From positions 82,954 through 146,953 of the IMG/VR virus record IMGVR_UViG_3300036791_001056: a DNA stretch of 64,000 nt; one strand, given 5' to 3'. Within the stretch, counting starts at the first letter, position 1. Each line of letters opens with the position of its first letter. The translations under genes were made by a program, and so were the position numbers. This DNA is from a virus. Shown one piece after another: positions 8,172 through 17,999 of this stretch. The notes beneath the pieces are model-generated. The model was not told the DNA's origin, did no database searches, and saw nothing but the letters and a program-made list of their open reading frames with translations.

Positions 8172-11100
8172 GCTGCGCTCGTCACCTTCGTGTTGTCACT
8201 GCTGATCTGAGAGTTCCGCGTGATGATCTCACCCTTGACCTTGACGTCATTCCGCAGCGTAGACTCGCCGCGCCAGTGCGCGAACACCTGATCAGGCTGG
8301 ATGCTCTGCTCGAGCCGGGCGAAGTCAGTGGCCGGCTGCACAGGTGATCCCCGGAGAAATGCTGTGGATCTAGTCGCTGCCTTAGCATCGGTGAACCGCT
8401 TAATGAACGCCTTAGCGGTGCTTGATCCCTTGGGCTCAGCCCACGAGGACAGCAGCCGCGCGCTGGCGCGCCAGCTGCGCCCCTCTCGGTCAGCGCTCAA
8501 GATGTTCCGCGCGTAGTCACCGTACACGTACCGGACGACCTTCAGCGGCCGATCGTGCTGACCGGTCTCCTTGAGCACCTGATCAGTGTAGTGCTGCTGC
8601 GCCCGCGCGGACCAGTAGCTCAGTGCGTCTCGCCGGCGCTGCGCTGCCTCAGGTGACGTGTCTGAGTAGCCGTACCGCGCCTCATCACCATGAAGAAAGT
8701 CGTGAGTGTCGTGACGGCCGGCGAAGTCAGTAACACGCAGCAATGGTGGCTCAGTCATCGCCATGCTGCGTGTGTACTTACCAATCACAGTGTCAGCGTC
8801 ATTTCCTGAGAAAGACCAGCGGCTGATCTGGCTGGCTACCTCAGCTGCCACCGCCCGGGCCGCGTTATCGGGCACACCAGCAGCCGCCACGGCGCGCGTG
8901 ATAAAGTTGCGCTTAAGCTGCGCTAGGCGCGCGCTCCGGTCCTTCTTGTCGTGAACCAGCTTGTCAGTCTCATCATTCTCAGGGAATGACAAGTTGGTCA
9001 TCCCGATGAGCTGCTTAATGTGCTGCGCCGCGTCAGGTGCCGCGGCGCCGGGAACGACTTGCCCGCTCAAGTGCTCGTCAAAGCCGCCTACCAGCGCCTT
9101 CCGGGTGCCTGACGTGAAGTCACCCGCCACGAACGGCGATGATGTGTCAGCGGCTGCCACCTGGTCACGCACCGCCTGCAGCCGGTCACGGATGACCCGC
9201 AGCGCGGCGATCCCAGCAGGCGGGATGGGCTCTGACCGGAAGCCAAACTCATTCGGCTGCTTGTTCTCAATCGCCCAGTCTACCCGCCGCAGATCATCAC
9301 CGATAACTCGCACGATCTCAGCGGGCGCATGCTCACCAGGTAGTGGCTCCCGCGGGTACAGCGCGGCGTCATCACGCCGCAGCGTCTTACCCGCGTTACC
9401 AGCACTAACTACTGGTGACTGGTATGACGACACGCCGGGAACAGTTCTGGCGGCTTGATCGATGCTCTGCAGCTCGTCAGCGATCTGAGTCGCGTCGAGC
9501 TGCGTGTGAGAGATCACGCGCTGGGGCGCAGCCGGGACGTGAGGTGCAGGCGGCGCTGCTGGCTCAACGCGCTCAGCTTCACGTGCTACCTCACCCGGCG
9601 CAAGACTTAGCTTATCAGTTGATACCCAGACTTGTTTCTTGCCACCGTCCCACTTAACGTAAAAGCCACCACTCGTTGGGTAACTCGTTATCGTTCCGGT
9701 CTTCTTCCCAGCAGAAACACGATCCCCTGAGCGGAACGCAGTTGCTTCACCAGCCGTCACGGTGCTCACATCAGCTGGTGTCGCTGGCTCAGCGCGCTCT
9801 GCCTCGCGCCGCGCCAGGTCAGCCTCCCACTCTGCCGTGCTGGCGAATCCTCCGGCCGCGCGCTCCCGCGCTGCCGCAGCGCGGCGCTGCCCACTGCGCT
9901 GGATCGCCCGCTTCAGGTTCTGCGCATCTGGCGAGTCCAGGCCGATGTTGTCACGCGCTGCCTCATAACCTCGGCGCAGCGCCTCGTGCTCATCATCAGT
10001 AGGAACGTAGCCGGGCAGGCGGGTGCGGCCTGAGATGACGTGCGCCGCCGCTACGTCTCCTTGCCACTCACCGCGCTGATCCAGCAGGTCAGCGTGCGTC
10101 CGCGCGAATGACTCATACCAGCTCGGAGTGTGCGGCTCGTGATCTTCACTGGCGTTCTCTTCCGCGGCCGTCATCAAGTCACGTTCGTACGGTGACATGT
10201 GCTCCCGGCTCGCCAGCTCCGTCCACAGCTGCTCGTTCGGGTCGGGCTCCGGCTCGGACTCGATGCCTAGAATCGCATCATTAACGTGCTTAATGTGACT
10301 CGCTAGCGCGCCGTCACCCGCGTCCTCAGCTCGGTTCTTCGCCAGCCGCAAGTCTTGCGCGGCACTCAAGGCAGCGCCCGCGGCAAAGTGCTGGCGAGCG
10401 CTCTCGAGGTGCTGCTTAACGTCAGCGGGCGCGTCTTGCTCAGCCAGCTTGCTGATGTTGTGGTACAGCGGGATGGCGTCGAACGCTTGCTGCGCAGTGT
10501 CATACCGAGCGGGCAACTTCTCGCGCACCGCTACACCCGCTGCGTCAGTCTTATAATGGATGGCTGAGTACTTGCCGTCCGCGTCCTTACTCGGCACCTT
10601 GCCGATCTTCACGCCGGCGTGTGACACGGTTCCCTTGCGCTTATCCACCTCGGCCTGAGCGTACCTCGGCCCGCAGGGAGGCCGCACGCAGATGTAGCCG
10701 TGGATGTAGCCTTCCGGTCCCACCTTAATAAGATCAGCCAATGCCACACGCTTCTTAACTGACCGCGCTGTCCCAGCAGGCGGCACGCCAAGAGACCCGC
10801 CGCGCAGGTCTTGCCCGCTCGGCTGAGTGCCGCCGTGCCCACCCGGCGGCCAGTAACCGTCCATACCCTGTGGTCCCTGCGGGAACGCAGCGTGCGGTCG
10901 CTGGGCCGCAACGCGGCCAGAACTCGGGAGCGCGTCGTCGTGGCTCTCAGGGAGGTCGGCAGTCGACCGCGGCTGATTACCTGCGCCGTCCCAGCGCGGA
11001 GGCTCAGCACCCGGCGTGAAGCCTGGGACTCCGCCCGGAACCGGCGGCATCTGCATCGCGCCGCCGCCAGCTGCCGGGGGGCTCTGCGGCTGCTGATCCT

Positions 11101-11230
11101 CCCAGATCTCCTCACCGCTCAGGTCTACGGTGCGGCGCAGCTGCTTCTCAGCGTGATCAGCATCACGCAGCGCTTGACGGCTGACCACCCGCGGGCTGAA
11201 GTCTGCCATGCGGTTGGCCAGCGTGCTCAC
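8168..11230 (-). CDS. Giant modular head-cluster protein of unknown function
   Basis: The product has 1020 residues. The N terminus (1-150) is Gly/Pro/Gln-rich, then comes one copy of the ADLIKVGPEGYIHGYIC.RPPCG boundary motif (about 164-188) that also occurs twice in the 4880 gene. It is followed by a tract resembling the one after the second copy there (LYHNISKLAEQ... versus LYHNMHMLTAS...). A small SH3-like segment (RSGDRVSAGKKTGTITSYP, then YVKWDGGKKQVWV) is near residue 505. The C-terminal half, including DYARNILSADREGRSWRAS and HWRGESTLRNDVKVKGEI, is not recognised. A toxin or enzyme domain there is possible but not shown. GTG 11230 overlaps the portal stop by four bases. Confidence 0.7.
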   Translation of the reverse strand: MSTLANRMADFSPRVVSRQALRDADHAEKQLRRTVDLSGEEIWEDQQPQSPPAAGGGAMQMPPVPGGVPGFTPGAEPPRWDGAGNQPRSTADLPESHDDALPSSGRVAAQRPHAAFPQGPQGMDGYWPPGGHGGTQPSGQDLRGGSLGVPPAGTARSVKKRVALADLIKVGPEGYIHGYICVRPPCGPRYAQAEVDKRKGTVSHAGVKIGKVPSKDADGKYSAIHYKTDAAGVAVREKLPARYDTAQQAFDAIPLYHNISKLAEQDAPADVKQHLESARQHFAAGAALSAAQDLRLAKNRAEDAGDGALASHIKHVNDAILGIESEPEPDPNEQLWTELASREHMSPYERDLMTAAEENASEDHEPHTPSWYESFARTHADLLDQRGEWQGDVAAAHVISGRTRLPGYVPTDDEHEALRRGYEAARDNIGLDSPDAQNLKRAIQRSGQRRAAAARERAAGGFASTAEWEADLARREAERAEPATPADVSTVTAGEATAFRSGDRVSAGKKTGTITSYPTSGGFYVKWDGGKKQVWVSTDKLSLAPGEVAREAERVEPAAPPAPHVPAAPQRVISHTQLDATQIADELQSIDQAARTVPGVSSYQSPVVSAGNAGKTLRRDDAALYPREPLPGEHAPAEIVRVIGDDLRRVDWAIENKQPNEFGFRSEPIPPAGIAALRVIRDRLQAVRDQVAAADTSSPFVAGDFTSGTRKALVGGFDEHLSGQVVPGAAAPDAAQHIKQLIGMTNLSFPENDETDKLVHDKKDRSARLAQLKRNFITRAVAAAGVPDNAARAVAAEVASQISRWSFSGNDADTVIGKYTRSMAMTEPPLLRVTDFAGRHDTHDFLHGDEARYGYSDTSPEAAQRRRDALSYWSARAQQHYTDQVLKETGQHDRPLKVVRYVYGDYARNILSADREGRSWRASARLLSSWAEPKGSSTAKAFIKRFTDAKAATRSTAFLRGSPVQPATDFARLEQSIQPDQVFAHWRGESTLRNDVKVKGEIITRNSQISSDNTKVTSAA

Positions 11231-14200
11231 GTCATCACCGCACTCTTGGGCATCGCTGTCATGTATGCGATAGTAACGCCTCGCTGTGAATCACGATGAA
11301 CTGCGGTCAAGTGCAGCGGCTGATCTCTGTCGAGGATCAGCTCCCGCTCTTCTGGTGAGTCTGAGAACGGCTGCGCCCAGACAGCAGGTGTACCCTTTGG
11401 CACAGTGATGTGCAGAACTGTCTTATTCTCACGACCCACATCATATGCGCCTGACGTAAGTGACGTCGAGGAGAACCCATGATCCGCGATCACATCACCC
11501 GGTGACAGATCACGCAGCGCCTGCTCATCATCCAGCTCACGATGCACGATTACAGCAGCAGGCAGTGGCTGCATCGCTGATGACAGATGCTCACTCATCT
11601 CTCGGGAGTGAGCATCAATGTTGCCACTCCGCAGCCCATCATTAATGTCCTGGTAGCCGTTGCCAATGTAACCAGTGATGGCCCCGACCTGCGCAGGTGT
11701 GTACGTGAACGCACGACTCAACTTACGGCCAAAGGCACGTGCCTCTGCTGCGCTGGTAATCTCACTAGCATTAACTGTGCCTGTTACCCGTGACCACTCA
11801 CCGTGAGCATCACGGGGCTCAAGTGAGTCGAATCGCTTTTCAACGGCAGCGCTACTCACCGGAACAAGCCACGGCTCACCGTCACGCAGCTCGATGATCA
11901 CGTCACCTGAGCTCAGCTCACCGGGCTGCGCATCAGCTGGTTCTGCGGCAGCAGCACTCTTCGCCACGCTCTCGTACCGCGCGTGCCCCGTTGCCTCCTG
12001 CGCCGCGCGGAAGTCAGCCTCGCTGAAGCCGTACTCACCGAGCCGGTTCATCTTGGACACTGCCTTGGACGCGAAGTCCGGGTAGTGCCAGACGGTCACG
12101 CGCTGGCTCTGCATGTCCACAACCTGGACAATCAGCGCGGGCCGCAAGTTCGCGCTCGCCACCGCGGCGCGCTTGCGCTCGATCTCCTCACGCTTGATTG
12201 CCGTCTTCAGGTTCTGAGCGTTGCTGTTGAGCGTCTTCAGCTCGCCGCCGTAGTCACCGATCTTAAAGTCCAGCGGCGTCTGCCGCGACATCCAGCCGCC
12301 CGTCGCTGAGATCGGCTCGTACGTCACGCCGAGCTGCTGCTCGAGCAGGTGCGCACCGTGAGCAGCGAACAGCTGCTCGAACGTGTCACCAATCTCAGAC
12401 TTGCCCATCGGGCTGCCCGTGACCGGGTTGACGAACTGAGTGGGCGTCTGGACGGGATCGCGCTGGCCCTTCCAGCGCTTGGACGGAACGGCGCCTGCTG
12501 TCCACTCACCGCGCGCATTACGCAGCTCAGCTGGGTCGAACTTCTTCTCAGCCCGGCCATACCACCGGTCGCAGACGTGATCCGCGTCGATGTGCCCGCG
12601 GACGAGGGTGCACTTACCGTGCTCATCATCTACGTCGCTCGGCCGGTACATGACGCAGCTGGCGCAGCGCTGGCTGGCGCGCCGGTCTGCCTGCCGGTAG
12701 TCAACCGTGCCTGGGCTGAGCAGCTCGGCCTTCTGGCACTTGATGAACAGCCCCGTGACGAGCTGCTTCTGGACGGGTCCCGCCGTCTCGAGAGCGCGCC
12801 GGACGCGCTTCGGGTGCTCACGCAGCTCCGGCCGGATCGCCGGGTTGTCCCTCAGCTCGCGCGGGTCCCACCAGGCGATGGCCTCGGGCTCCTCATTGTC
12901 CGGGTCGTCGGGGTTAGCGCCCTTAGCGCGGTCGAGAATCGGTACATCAGACTCCCGGCCCACGCTGAGCACGTGCCCTCGGTACGGTCCCTCACCGGTC
13001 TCCCAGGTCCCGGTGACGCTGCCAGCCGGCACGGGAAGTCCAGTTTCCTCACCCCACTCGCGCCGGGCCGCCTCCTCCACGCTCTCACCGGGGTCCTCGG
13101 GCCGGCCGCCGGGGAACTCCCAGTACCCACCCGCGGGATCATCCTCATTGTGGGCGCGCTGGATCATCAGGACCCGGCCCGTGTCACGAGCCCGCACCGC
13201 CAGACCTCCGGCCACGAAGCCGTCTGCCGTCAGCGGCGCAGCAACTGACGCAAAATCGGACTTAGAGACAGACCACCTATCTGCGCTATCATACGCTGTT
13301 TCACCGTGGCGCTGCAACTGTGACTTGACTGCCGTTACTGCTGAGCCACGCGGCATCGGCACCGGGTTAAAGCCCGGCAGTGGCGGCGCGGTAATGTGAC
13401 TGAGATCGATGCCAAACGCGCTGCCCGGCACCAGGGCGCACCTACAGCGCGGATGCCCGGGCGGGCCCTCCCGGCCGTCCGGGAACAGCCCCGTGACCGG
13501 AACGGCACCCGCCGCCTCATTGCCGCGGCAGATCTTGCAGACGCGCTCATCCGGCGCGACCAGCCACTCCTTGGTGTCGATCCCGTCATCGCGGTACCGG
13601 TCCAGCGTGCCGCACGTAACCGCTCGAGCGAGCTCCGTCTGCGCGATCATCTCCGCGCGCTCTGGTACAGTCAATAGGTCCTGGATGCGGCGGGCCAGCT
13701 CACCCACGCTCTGCCCCTCGGCGAGCGCCCCGGCGATCTCCCGCGCCAGGTCATCCAGCCCCGTCTGAGAGACGGACTGGATGGTGTTGACGCCCCACTG
13801 CTGCAGCAGCTGCTGCAGGCGCGGCCCATCAGCCACCAGCGCGGCCGCGTCGAAGTCACCGGGCTCCCAGCCGCCCCAGTCAGGCACCTCGGCGGTGGCG
13901 GCGATCTCCGGCGTGGCGATCCCGGCGATGACGTGCTCAGCCGAGACGGTGCCGAGGGCGTACCCCTCGGTCCAGAGCTGCCCGAAGACGCGCCGCAGCG
14001 CGGCGGCGATCAGCTCGCTGATGTGCTGCGCCGCCCACTGCGCGGTGGCGCGGATCACGCCGCCGAAGAACTGGCTGATGAACTCGCGCACAGCCGTCAT
14101 CGCTGATGCGAAGGCGCCCTGGATCTTGGGCGCGTAGATCTTCACCAGGTCGAGGTCACGCAGCCAGCCGGGCCAGCTCGGCTCAGCCTTTGCTACCCAC

Positions 14201-17200
14201 TCGTACTCAGCAGGAGCGAGGCGAAAGGTGCGCACCTTCGCGACGCTGACGGCCTCATCAGCGGTCAGCCCCTCCGCCATGCTTCTCGCGATGTCACCCA
14301 GCGCGGTGTTCGGGATGAAGCACGCCGTCCACGTCGTGACGGGCCGGCCCTTGCGCAGGTGCCGCGCCAGCGCCTCGAACTCCGCGCTGGCGCGCTTATC
14401 CATGTCAGGCACGCTGACCTTGGCGGCGCTGGCGCGCTCGCGGTTAGCGGTGACGGCAGCCGCGTGACCCGGCGTGGGTGCACCCGCGCGGCTCGGCTTG
14501 GCGCCCGCCGGTGAGGCAGAGGCGGGAGCAGCCAGCGCTGCCTGCCGCTCCTGCATCGTCTGGTCGTGGGCCTCTTGAGCGCGCTGCTCTTGCTGCACTC
14601 CTGCGGCGGTGCTGCTGACCGTCTGCGTGGTCTGAGCGTTGGTGCCAGCGGTCTGAGCGCGAGTCTGCTCCGTCTGCGCCTGCGTCTGCTCGGTGCCCGC
14701 TTGGGTCTGCGCCGTCTGCGCCACCGTCTGAGCGATGCCAGCGTGCGTTGCCGCGGTGCCCGCCTGCGTCTGAGCGATCTGCGCCTGCGTCTGCGCCGAC
14801 TGCTGCGCGGTGCTCTCGACCGAGTTCGCGATGCCCATGTGCGTCTGCGCCGTCTGCGCCTGAGTGCGCTCTGTGCCGGCCTGTGTCTGAGCCAGCTGCG
14901 CCTGAGACTGCGCCACCGCGTTCTGCGCCTGCTGCACCGCCGTCGAGAGCGGCACCGGCCCGTTGGGCGTGACGATGAGCGGCTCGCTGGACTCCTCGAG
15001 GCCGTACGGCTGCAGGTTGAGCTCTTGCCGGCACTCGTCGATGGTCCGCAGCCCGTTCTGCATCTGCTGGACCAGCACGCCGGTGAGCGCGTCCTGGTCC
15101 TCCTCTTGCTGCAGCCCCTCGAAGGTGAACTGCATGTCGTCCTGCTGGCAGATCACCTGCAAGACCGCGTTGAAAATGTCCGAGAGGAACTTCAGCAGCG
15201 GCGTGACGCCCGTGTCCTCGCTGCGGTCGTGCGACTGCTTCGCCATCTGGTTCTGCGCACCGGACGAGTGCGACGAGCTGCGCCCCGGCGTGAACCCGAT
15301 CTCCAGCGGCGTCACCCCGAACGCTGAGCAGACCTCGCTGATGAGCAGCTGGTCCAGCTCGTCCGCGGTGGTGATCGGGCGCTGCGGCTCGATCTTGCTG
15401 TTCGGTGGTAGGACGATGATCTTCTGCTTCCACGCCGGGTCGCCCGCGATGGCGTTCAGCGCGTCCTGCAGCTCGCGCAGCTGGTTCGGAGTCATCGCCG
15501 TGTCGCCCGGGATGACGTATGCGGCTGGCACGGTGGACTCCGAGAAGAATTCGTACTGGTACCCCTGCTTCTGCAGGCCCGTCATGATCGGGATCAGGGC
15601 GCGCTCTACCGGCGGGAAGCCGTACGGCGTCCACGTCCGCGGGACCATCGGGACGTACAGCAGCTGGTCGCCGCGGAACTCAGCCAGCTGCCGGCCCTTC
15701 AGCCCGCTCTCCTCGATGTCATCATCAAACATCATGGTCATGAGGTCCGAGCGCGGCACGCCGTAGAGATACTGCTGATAGGCCACGCAGTTCCCTGACC
15801 ATACGGGATGCCCGTTTCGCCGGGCATAAATCACACCGTTAGGCACAGTAACGCAGTAAACGCGTCCTGAGTACTGCACCTCTCTTACGCGACTTGCCGG
15901 GTAACCAGTTGTGCGAACATACATCCGGTAGCAGCCGTCACCAGAAGCTCGCACCGATGACGAGTAGCCGAGCTTCTGGATGATCTCTTGGAAGTCATCT
16001 GCCATCTGTGTGCTTGAGGTCGCAACAGCGTACTGGGCAGCTCCACTTCGCTGAGCCTGCGGCCGGCTCTTACTGTACCGGACCTCAGCACCGTCACCCA
16101 AGCAGTAGTACCGCCAGAAGATCTCAAGCTGCCGCTTCGGCATCTCAAGAATCTCTGCTGGCGCGAACTTATCCTTAGCATAACCAAACTGATGGAGATA
16201 GCGCCACAGCGCCTTCGCTCGGATCGCCCAGCCAGCCAGCTGCCCGTTCGTCACATGGTGCTTAACGCCAAAGATCTCGCTGATCAGCCGGCCAAACTCT
16301 GCAGCTCCCTTACCATTCTCAGTCTGGCAAATCATAAAGTTGTAGCCGTTTTTAACGGGATCGTGACTCAGTGAGCCCTCAGACAGGTACATCCCCATGA
16401 AGGCAGCATACTGGTCACCTGTCATTGAGATAGGCTCATCATGCCGCGGGTTATGCCGCCTGCAGCCACACTCGGGTGAGCACCTCCGCGCATAATGCAC
16501 AGCACCAGTATAGTTAATTTTTACCAGGTTAGCGCGGACTGGGACAGCTGGTCCATAACTCACGTGCACTGGCTGGTTGTCATCAGCCCACGTGAACGTT
16601 TGCCCGGCTGGGGTAAACGTCACGTCACGAAGTTCCCGGCCAGTCCATACGCTCGTGGCAACAAGACCAACAGCGGCTGCGTGCACACCCCGTGCTTCAC
16701 GCCGATGCTCATACTCTAGAAGATGCTGAGCCGGCAGCAACCACTCACGCCGTGCTGTAGTATGACTCCGAGTAAGCTGACCTCTATCATCACGGTATGT
16801 GCTTGACCTTACCCAGCCTTCAGGACCGGTAGTCGTCAGCACACGGTGATCTGGCGTTACGAGAGAGTCGGTACCCCGGCCATAGAAGTGAACCATTGGC
16901 CCACTGTACGGGTAGTCAACATACGCAACTGGCTGCTGCCACTCAAATTCTCCGTTACTGGATCGAGTCGCTACCTCTTCATCATGCTTAAGATCACGGA
17001 ATAGCTTCCAGCCACTACGAGTGAGAATCTCAGTGTCATCACTGTAGCACGGCGGGCGCGGCGTGCCACCGTGGAGGTTGAGCAGCGGCCGGATGGTGGG
17101 CCCGTTGATGAGCATGAAGTTCTCGAGGTCTGAGCCCAGCACGCCCTGGCCCGCGCCCTTGCCCCACGTCGGGATCATGAGGATGGACAGCGCGTCGAAG

Positions 17201-17823
17201 ACCAAGATCTCCTCGATCATCGCGGAGATCCACGTCGCGTAGCTGAAGTAGTTGCGGTCCGGCCGGTTAAAGAACTTCAGTGCCTTGGCCCGGCGCTTAC
17301 CAAAGTCGGCCTGCAGCGCCGGTGAGCTCTGGTACGCCTTCTGCGCCTCAGCGGTGGGGGTAATGTCCCACTCGATGCCTCGGACCTGATTCTTCCGGAA
17401 CTCGATGCACGATCGGGCGATCGAGTAGACGTCAGCCAGCTTCTGGAGGGTGCTGAAGCTGACGAGCTTCAGGCCCTCCTGCCCCGGCTGCCCCGTCGGC
17501 AGGTTCCAGCCCGGCTCGTACTGGTACCGCCGCGGCACGGGCCTCTCGGCACCCGGCGGCGGGGTGTCCACGCCGGTCGGCAAGATCGGTGTGAACGGTG
17601 AGAACGCGCCCGCGGTGAAGTCCTCCGTCGGGCGCGGCAGGTACGGCCCGTACAGCGCGCGGTAACCCAGCCCCTCATTCCCGAGCTGCATCGCCAGCGG
17701 CGAGAACCGGCCGGTGCTCTGCCCCGGCAGCGCCAGCCCGCTCGATCCCTGCGGGCCGGGAGTCGGCCGTGCGCCCCCCGGGATGGTCAGGGCACCCCTC
17801 AAGATCGCGCCGCGTGATGCCAT
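11227..17823 (-). CDS. Portal-MuF fusion with intein, Nudix, nuclease-like and ADP-ribosyltransferase-like domains
   Basis: The 2198-residue precursor becomes 1778 after removal of the intein (259-678). The portal domain covers 1-258 plus about 679-955. A Gln/Thr/Ala repeat follows (about 960-1088). The MuF/head-morphogenesis domain is at about 1190-1470, with VCKICRGNEA and HPRCRCALVPG. A Nudix domain (about 1535-1680) has E-x7-REWGEETGL but one extra residue in the loop before it. A Cys cluster lies at about 1715-1755. A region with PLDF...GELK (about 1845-1862) resembles a PD-(D/E)XK nuclease. The C terminus (about 2010-2198) has HRELDD, GFSSTSLTS and EEREL, the R-S-E pattern of ADP-ribosyltransferases. 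ATG follows AGGAGG. The portal is 12 copies per virion by family, so the extra domains would probably sit inside the capsid or vertex; that is inference. Confidence 0.8.
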   Translation of the reverse strand: MASRGAILRGALTIPGGARPTPGPQGSSGLALPGQSTGRFSPLAMQLGNEGLGYRALYGPYLPRPTEDFTAGAFSPFTPILPTGVDTPPPGAERPVPRRYQYEPGWNLPTGQPGQEGLKLVSFSTLQKLADVYSIARSCIEFRKNQVRGIEWDITPTAEAQKAYQSSPALQADFGKRRAKALKFFNRPDRNYFSYATWISAMIEEILVFDALSILMIPTWGKGAGQGVLGSDLENFMLINGPTIRPLLNLHGGTPRPPCYSDDTEILTRSGWKLFRDLKHDEEVATRSSNGEFEWQQPVAYVDYPYSGPMVHFYGRGTDSLVTPDHRVLTTTGPEGWVRSSTYRDDRGQLTRSHTTARREWLLPAQHLLEYEHRREARGVHAAAVGLVATSVWTGRELRDVTFTPAGQTFTWADDNQPVHVSYGPAVPVRANLVKINYTGAVHYARRCSPECGCRRHNPRHDEPISMTGDQYAAFMGMYLSEGSLSHDPVKNGYNFMICQTENGKGAAEFGRLISEIFGVKHHVTNGQLAGWAIRAKALWRYLHQFGYAKDKFAPAEILEMPKRQLEIFWRYYCLGDGAEVRYSKSRPQAQRSGAAQYAVATSSTQMADDFQEIIQKLGYSSSVRASGDGCYRMYVRTTGYPASRVREVQYSGRVYCVTVPNGVIYARRNGHPVWSGNCVAYQQYLYGVPRSDLMTMMFDDDIEESGLKGRQLAEFRGDQLLYVPMVPRTWTPYGFPPVERALIPIMTGLQKQGYQYEFFSESTVPAAYVIPGDTAMTPNQLRELQDALNAIAGDPAWKQKIIVLPPNSKIEPQRPITTADELDQLLISEVCSAFGVTPLEIGFTPGRSSSHSSGAQNQMAKQSHDRSEDTGVTPLLKFLSDIFNAVLQVICQQDDMQFTFEGLQQEEDQDALTGVLVQQMQNGLRTIDECRQELNLQPYGLEESSEPLIVTPNGPVPLSTAVQQAQNAVAQSQAQLAQTQAGTERTQAQTAQTHMGIANSVESTAQQSAQTQAQIAQTQAGTAATHAGIAQTVAQTAQTQAGTEQTQAQTEQTRAQTAGTNAQTTQTVSSTAAGVQQEQRAQEAHDQTMQERQAALAAPASASPAGAKPSRAGAPTPGHAAAVTANRERASAAKVSVPDMDKRASAEFEALARHLRKGRPVTTWTACFIPNTALGDIARSMAEGLTADEAVSVAKVRTFRLAPAEYEWVAKAEPSWPGWLRDLDLVKIYAPKIQGAFASAMTAVREFISQFFGGVIRATAQWAAQHISELIAAALRRVFGQLWTEGYALGTVSAEHVIAGIATPEIAATAEVPDWGGWEPGDFDAAALVADGPRLQQLLQQWGVNTIQSVSQTGLDDLAREIAGALAEGQSVGELARRIQDLLTVPERAEMIAQTELARAVTCGTLDRYRDDGIDTKEWLVAPDERVCKICRGNEAAGAVPVTGLFPDGREGPPGHPRCRCALVPGSAFGIDLSHITAPPLPGFNPVPMPRGSAVTAVKSQLQRHGETAYDSADRWSVSKSDFASVAAPLTADGFVAGGLAVRARDTGRVLMIQRAHNEDDPAGGYWEFPGGRPEDPGESVEEAARREWGEETGLPVPAGSVTGTWETGEGPYRGHVLSVGRESDVPILDRAKGANPDDPDNEEPEAIAWWDPRELRDNPAIRPELREHPKRVRRALETAGPVQKQLVTGLFIKCQKAELLSPGTVDYRQADRRASQRCASCVMYRPSDVDDEHGKCTLVRGHIDADHVCDRWYGRAEKKFDPAELRNARGEWTAGAVPSKRWKGQRDPVQTPTQFVNPVTGSPMGKSEIGDTFEQLFAAHGAHLLEQQLGVTYEPISATGGWMSRQTPLDFKIGDYGGELKTLNSNAQNLKTAIKREEIERKRAAVASANLRPALIVQVVDMQSQRVTVWHYPDFASKAVSKMNRLGEYGFSEADFRAAQEATGHARYESVAKSAAAAEPADAQPGELSSGDVIIELRDGEPWLVPVSSAAVEKRFDSLEPRDAHGEWSRVTGTVNASEITSAAEARAFGRKLSRAFTYTPAQVGAITGYIGNGYQDINDGLRSGNIDAHSREMSEHLSSAMQPLPAAVIVHRELDDEQALRDLSPGDVIADHGFSSTSLTSGAYDVGRENKTVLHITVPKGTPAVWAQPFSDSPEERELILDRDQPLHLTAVHRDSQRGVTIAYMTAMPKSAVMT
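15790..17049 (-). other. Intein with LAGLIDADG-type endonuclease in the portal gene
   Basis: The in-frame insert is 420 residues. It begins with Cys in PRPP|CYSDDTEILTRSGW and ends in NGHPVWSGN followed by a +1 Cys (CVAYQQY). It has a TPDHRVL block B and two dodecapeptide-type motifs, AAFMGMYLSEG and FWRYYCLGDGA, each with an acidic residue. The endonuclease therefore looks intact. Splicing should rejoin GGTPRPP to CVAYQQYLYG in the portal. Confidence 0.9.
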
Positions 17824-17879
17824 GACGGCGCCTCCTGAAAGGTGCGATGTTCAGATGTTTTTTCAGCGGTGAGAACTGC

Positions 17880-17999
17880 TTAAGCTGGCGGCCGGCGCAG
17901 TGACGTGACTGGCCGGTTGATCCTCTGGTCGTCTGAGGTCTCGATAATGACGGTACTCCCAGAGTTATTGCGGACGGTGCCGGTGTTCCTATAGTGAGG
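17880..17999 (-). other. 39-codon open extension after the 18000 gene TAG stop
   Basis: In the same frame as the 18000 gene, the codons after TAG read NTGTVRNNSGSTVIIETSDD and on to a TAA 56 bases before the portal ATG. Third positions are GC-biased like a coding region, but there is no ATG/GTG/TTG start. It could be amber readthrough, a decayed gene, or chance. The rest of 17824-17879 holds only the portal ribosome-binding site and a T-rich tract. Confidence 0.25.

Noticed and set aside
14444-15634. A 396-codon open frame on the minus strand, shifted relative to the portal
   Set aside because: It is a shadow of the portal gene in a GC-rich region; the portal frame has clear domains and the shadow has none.
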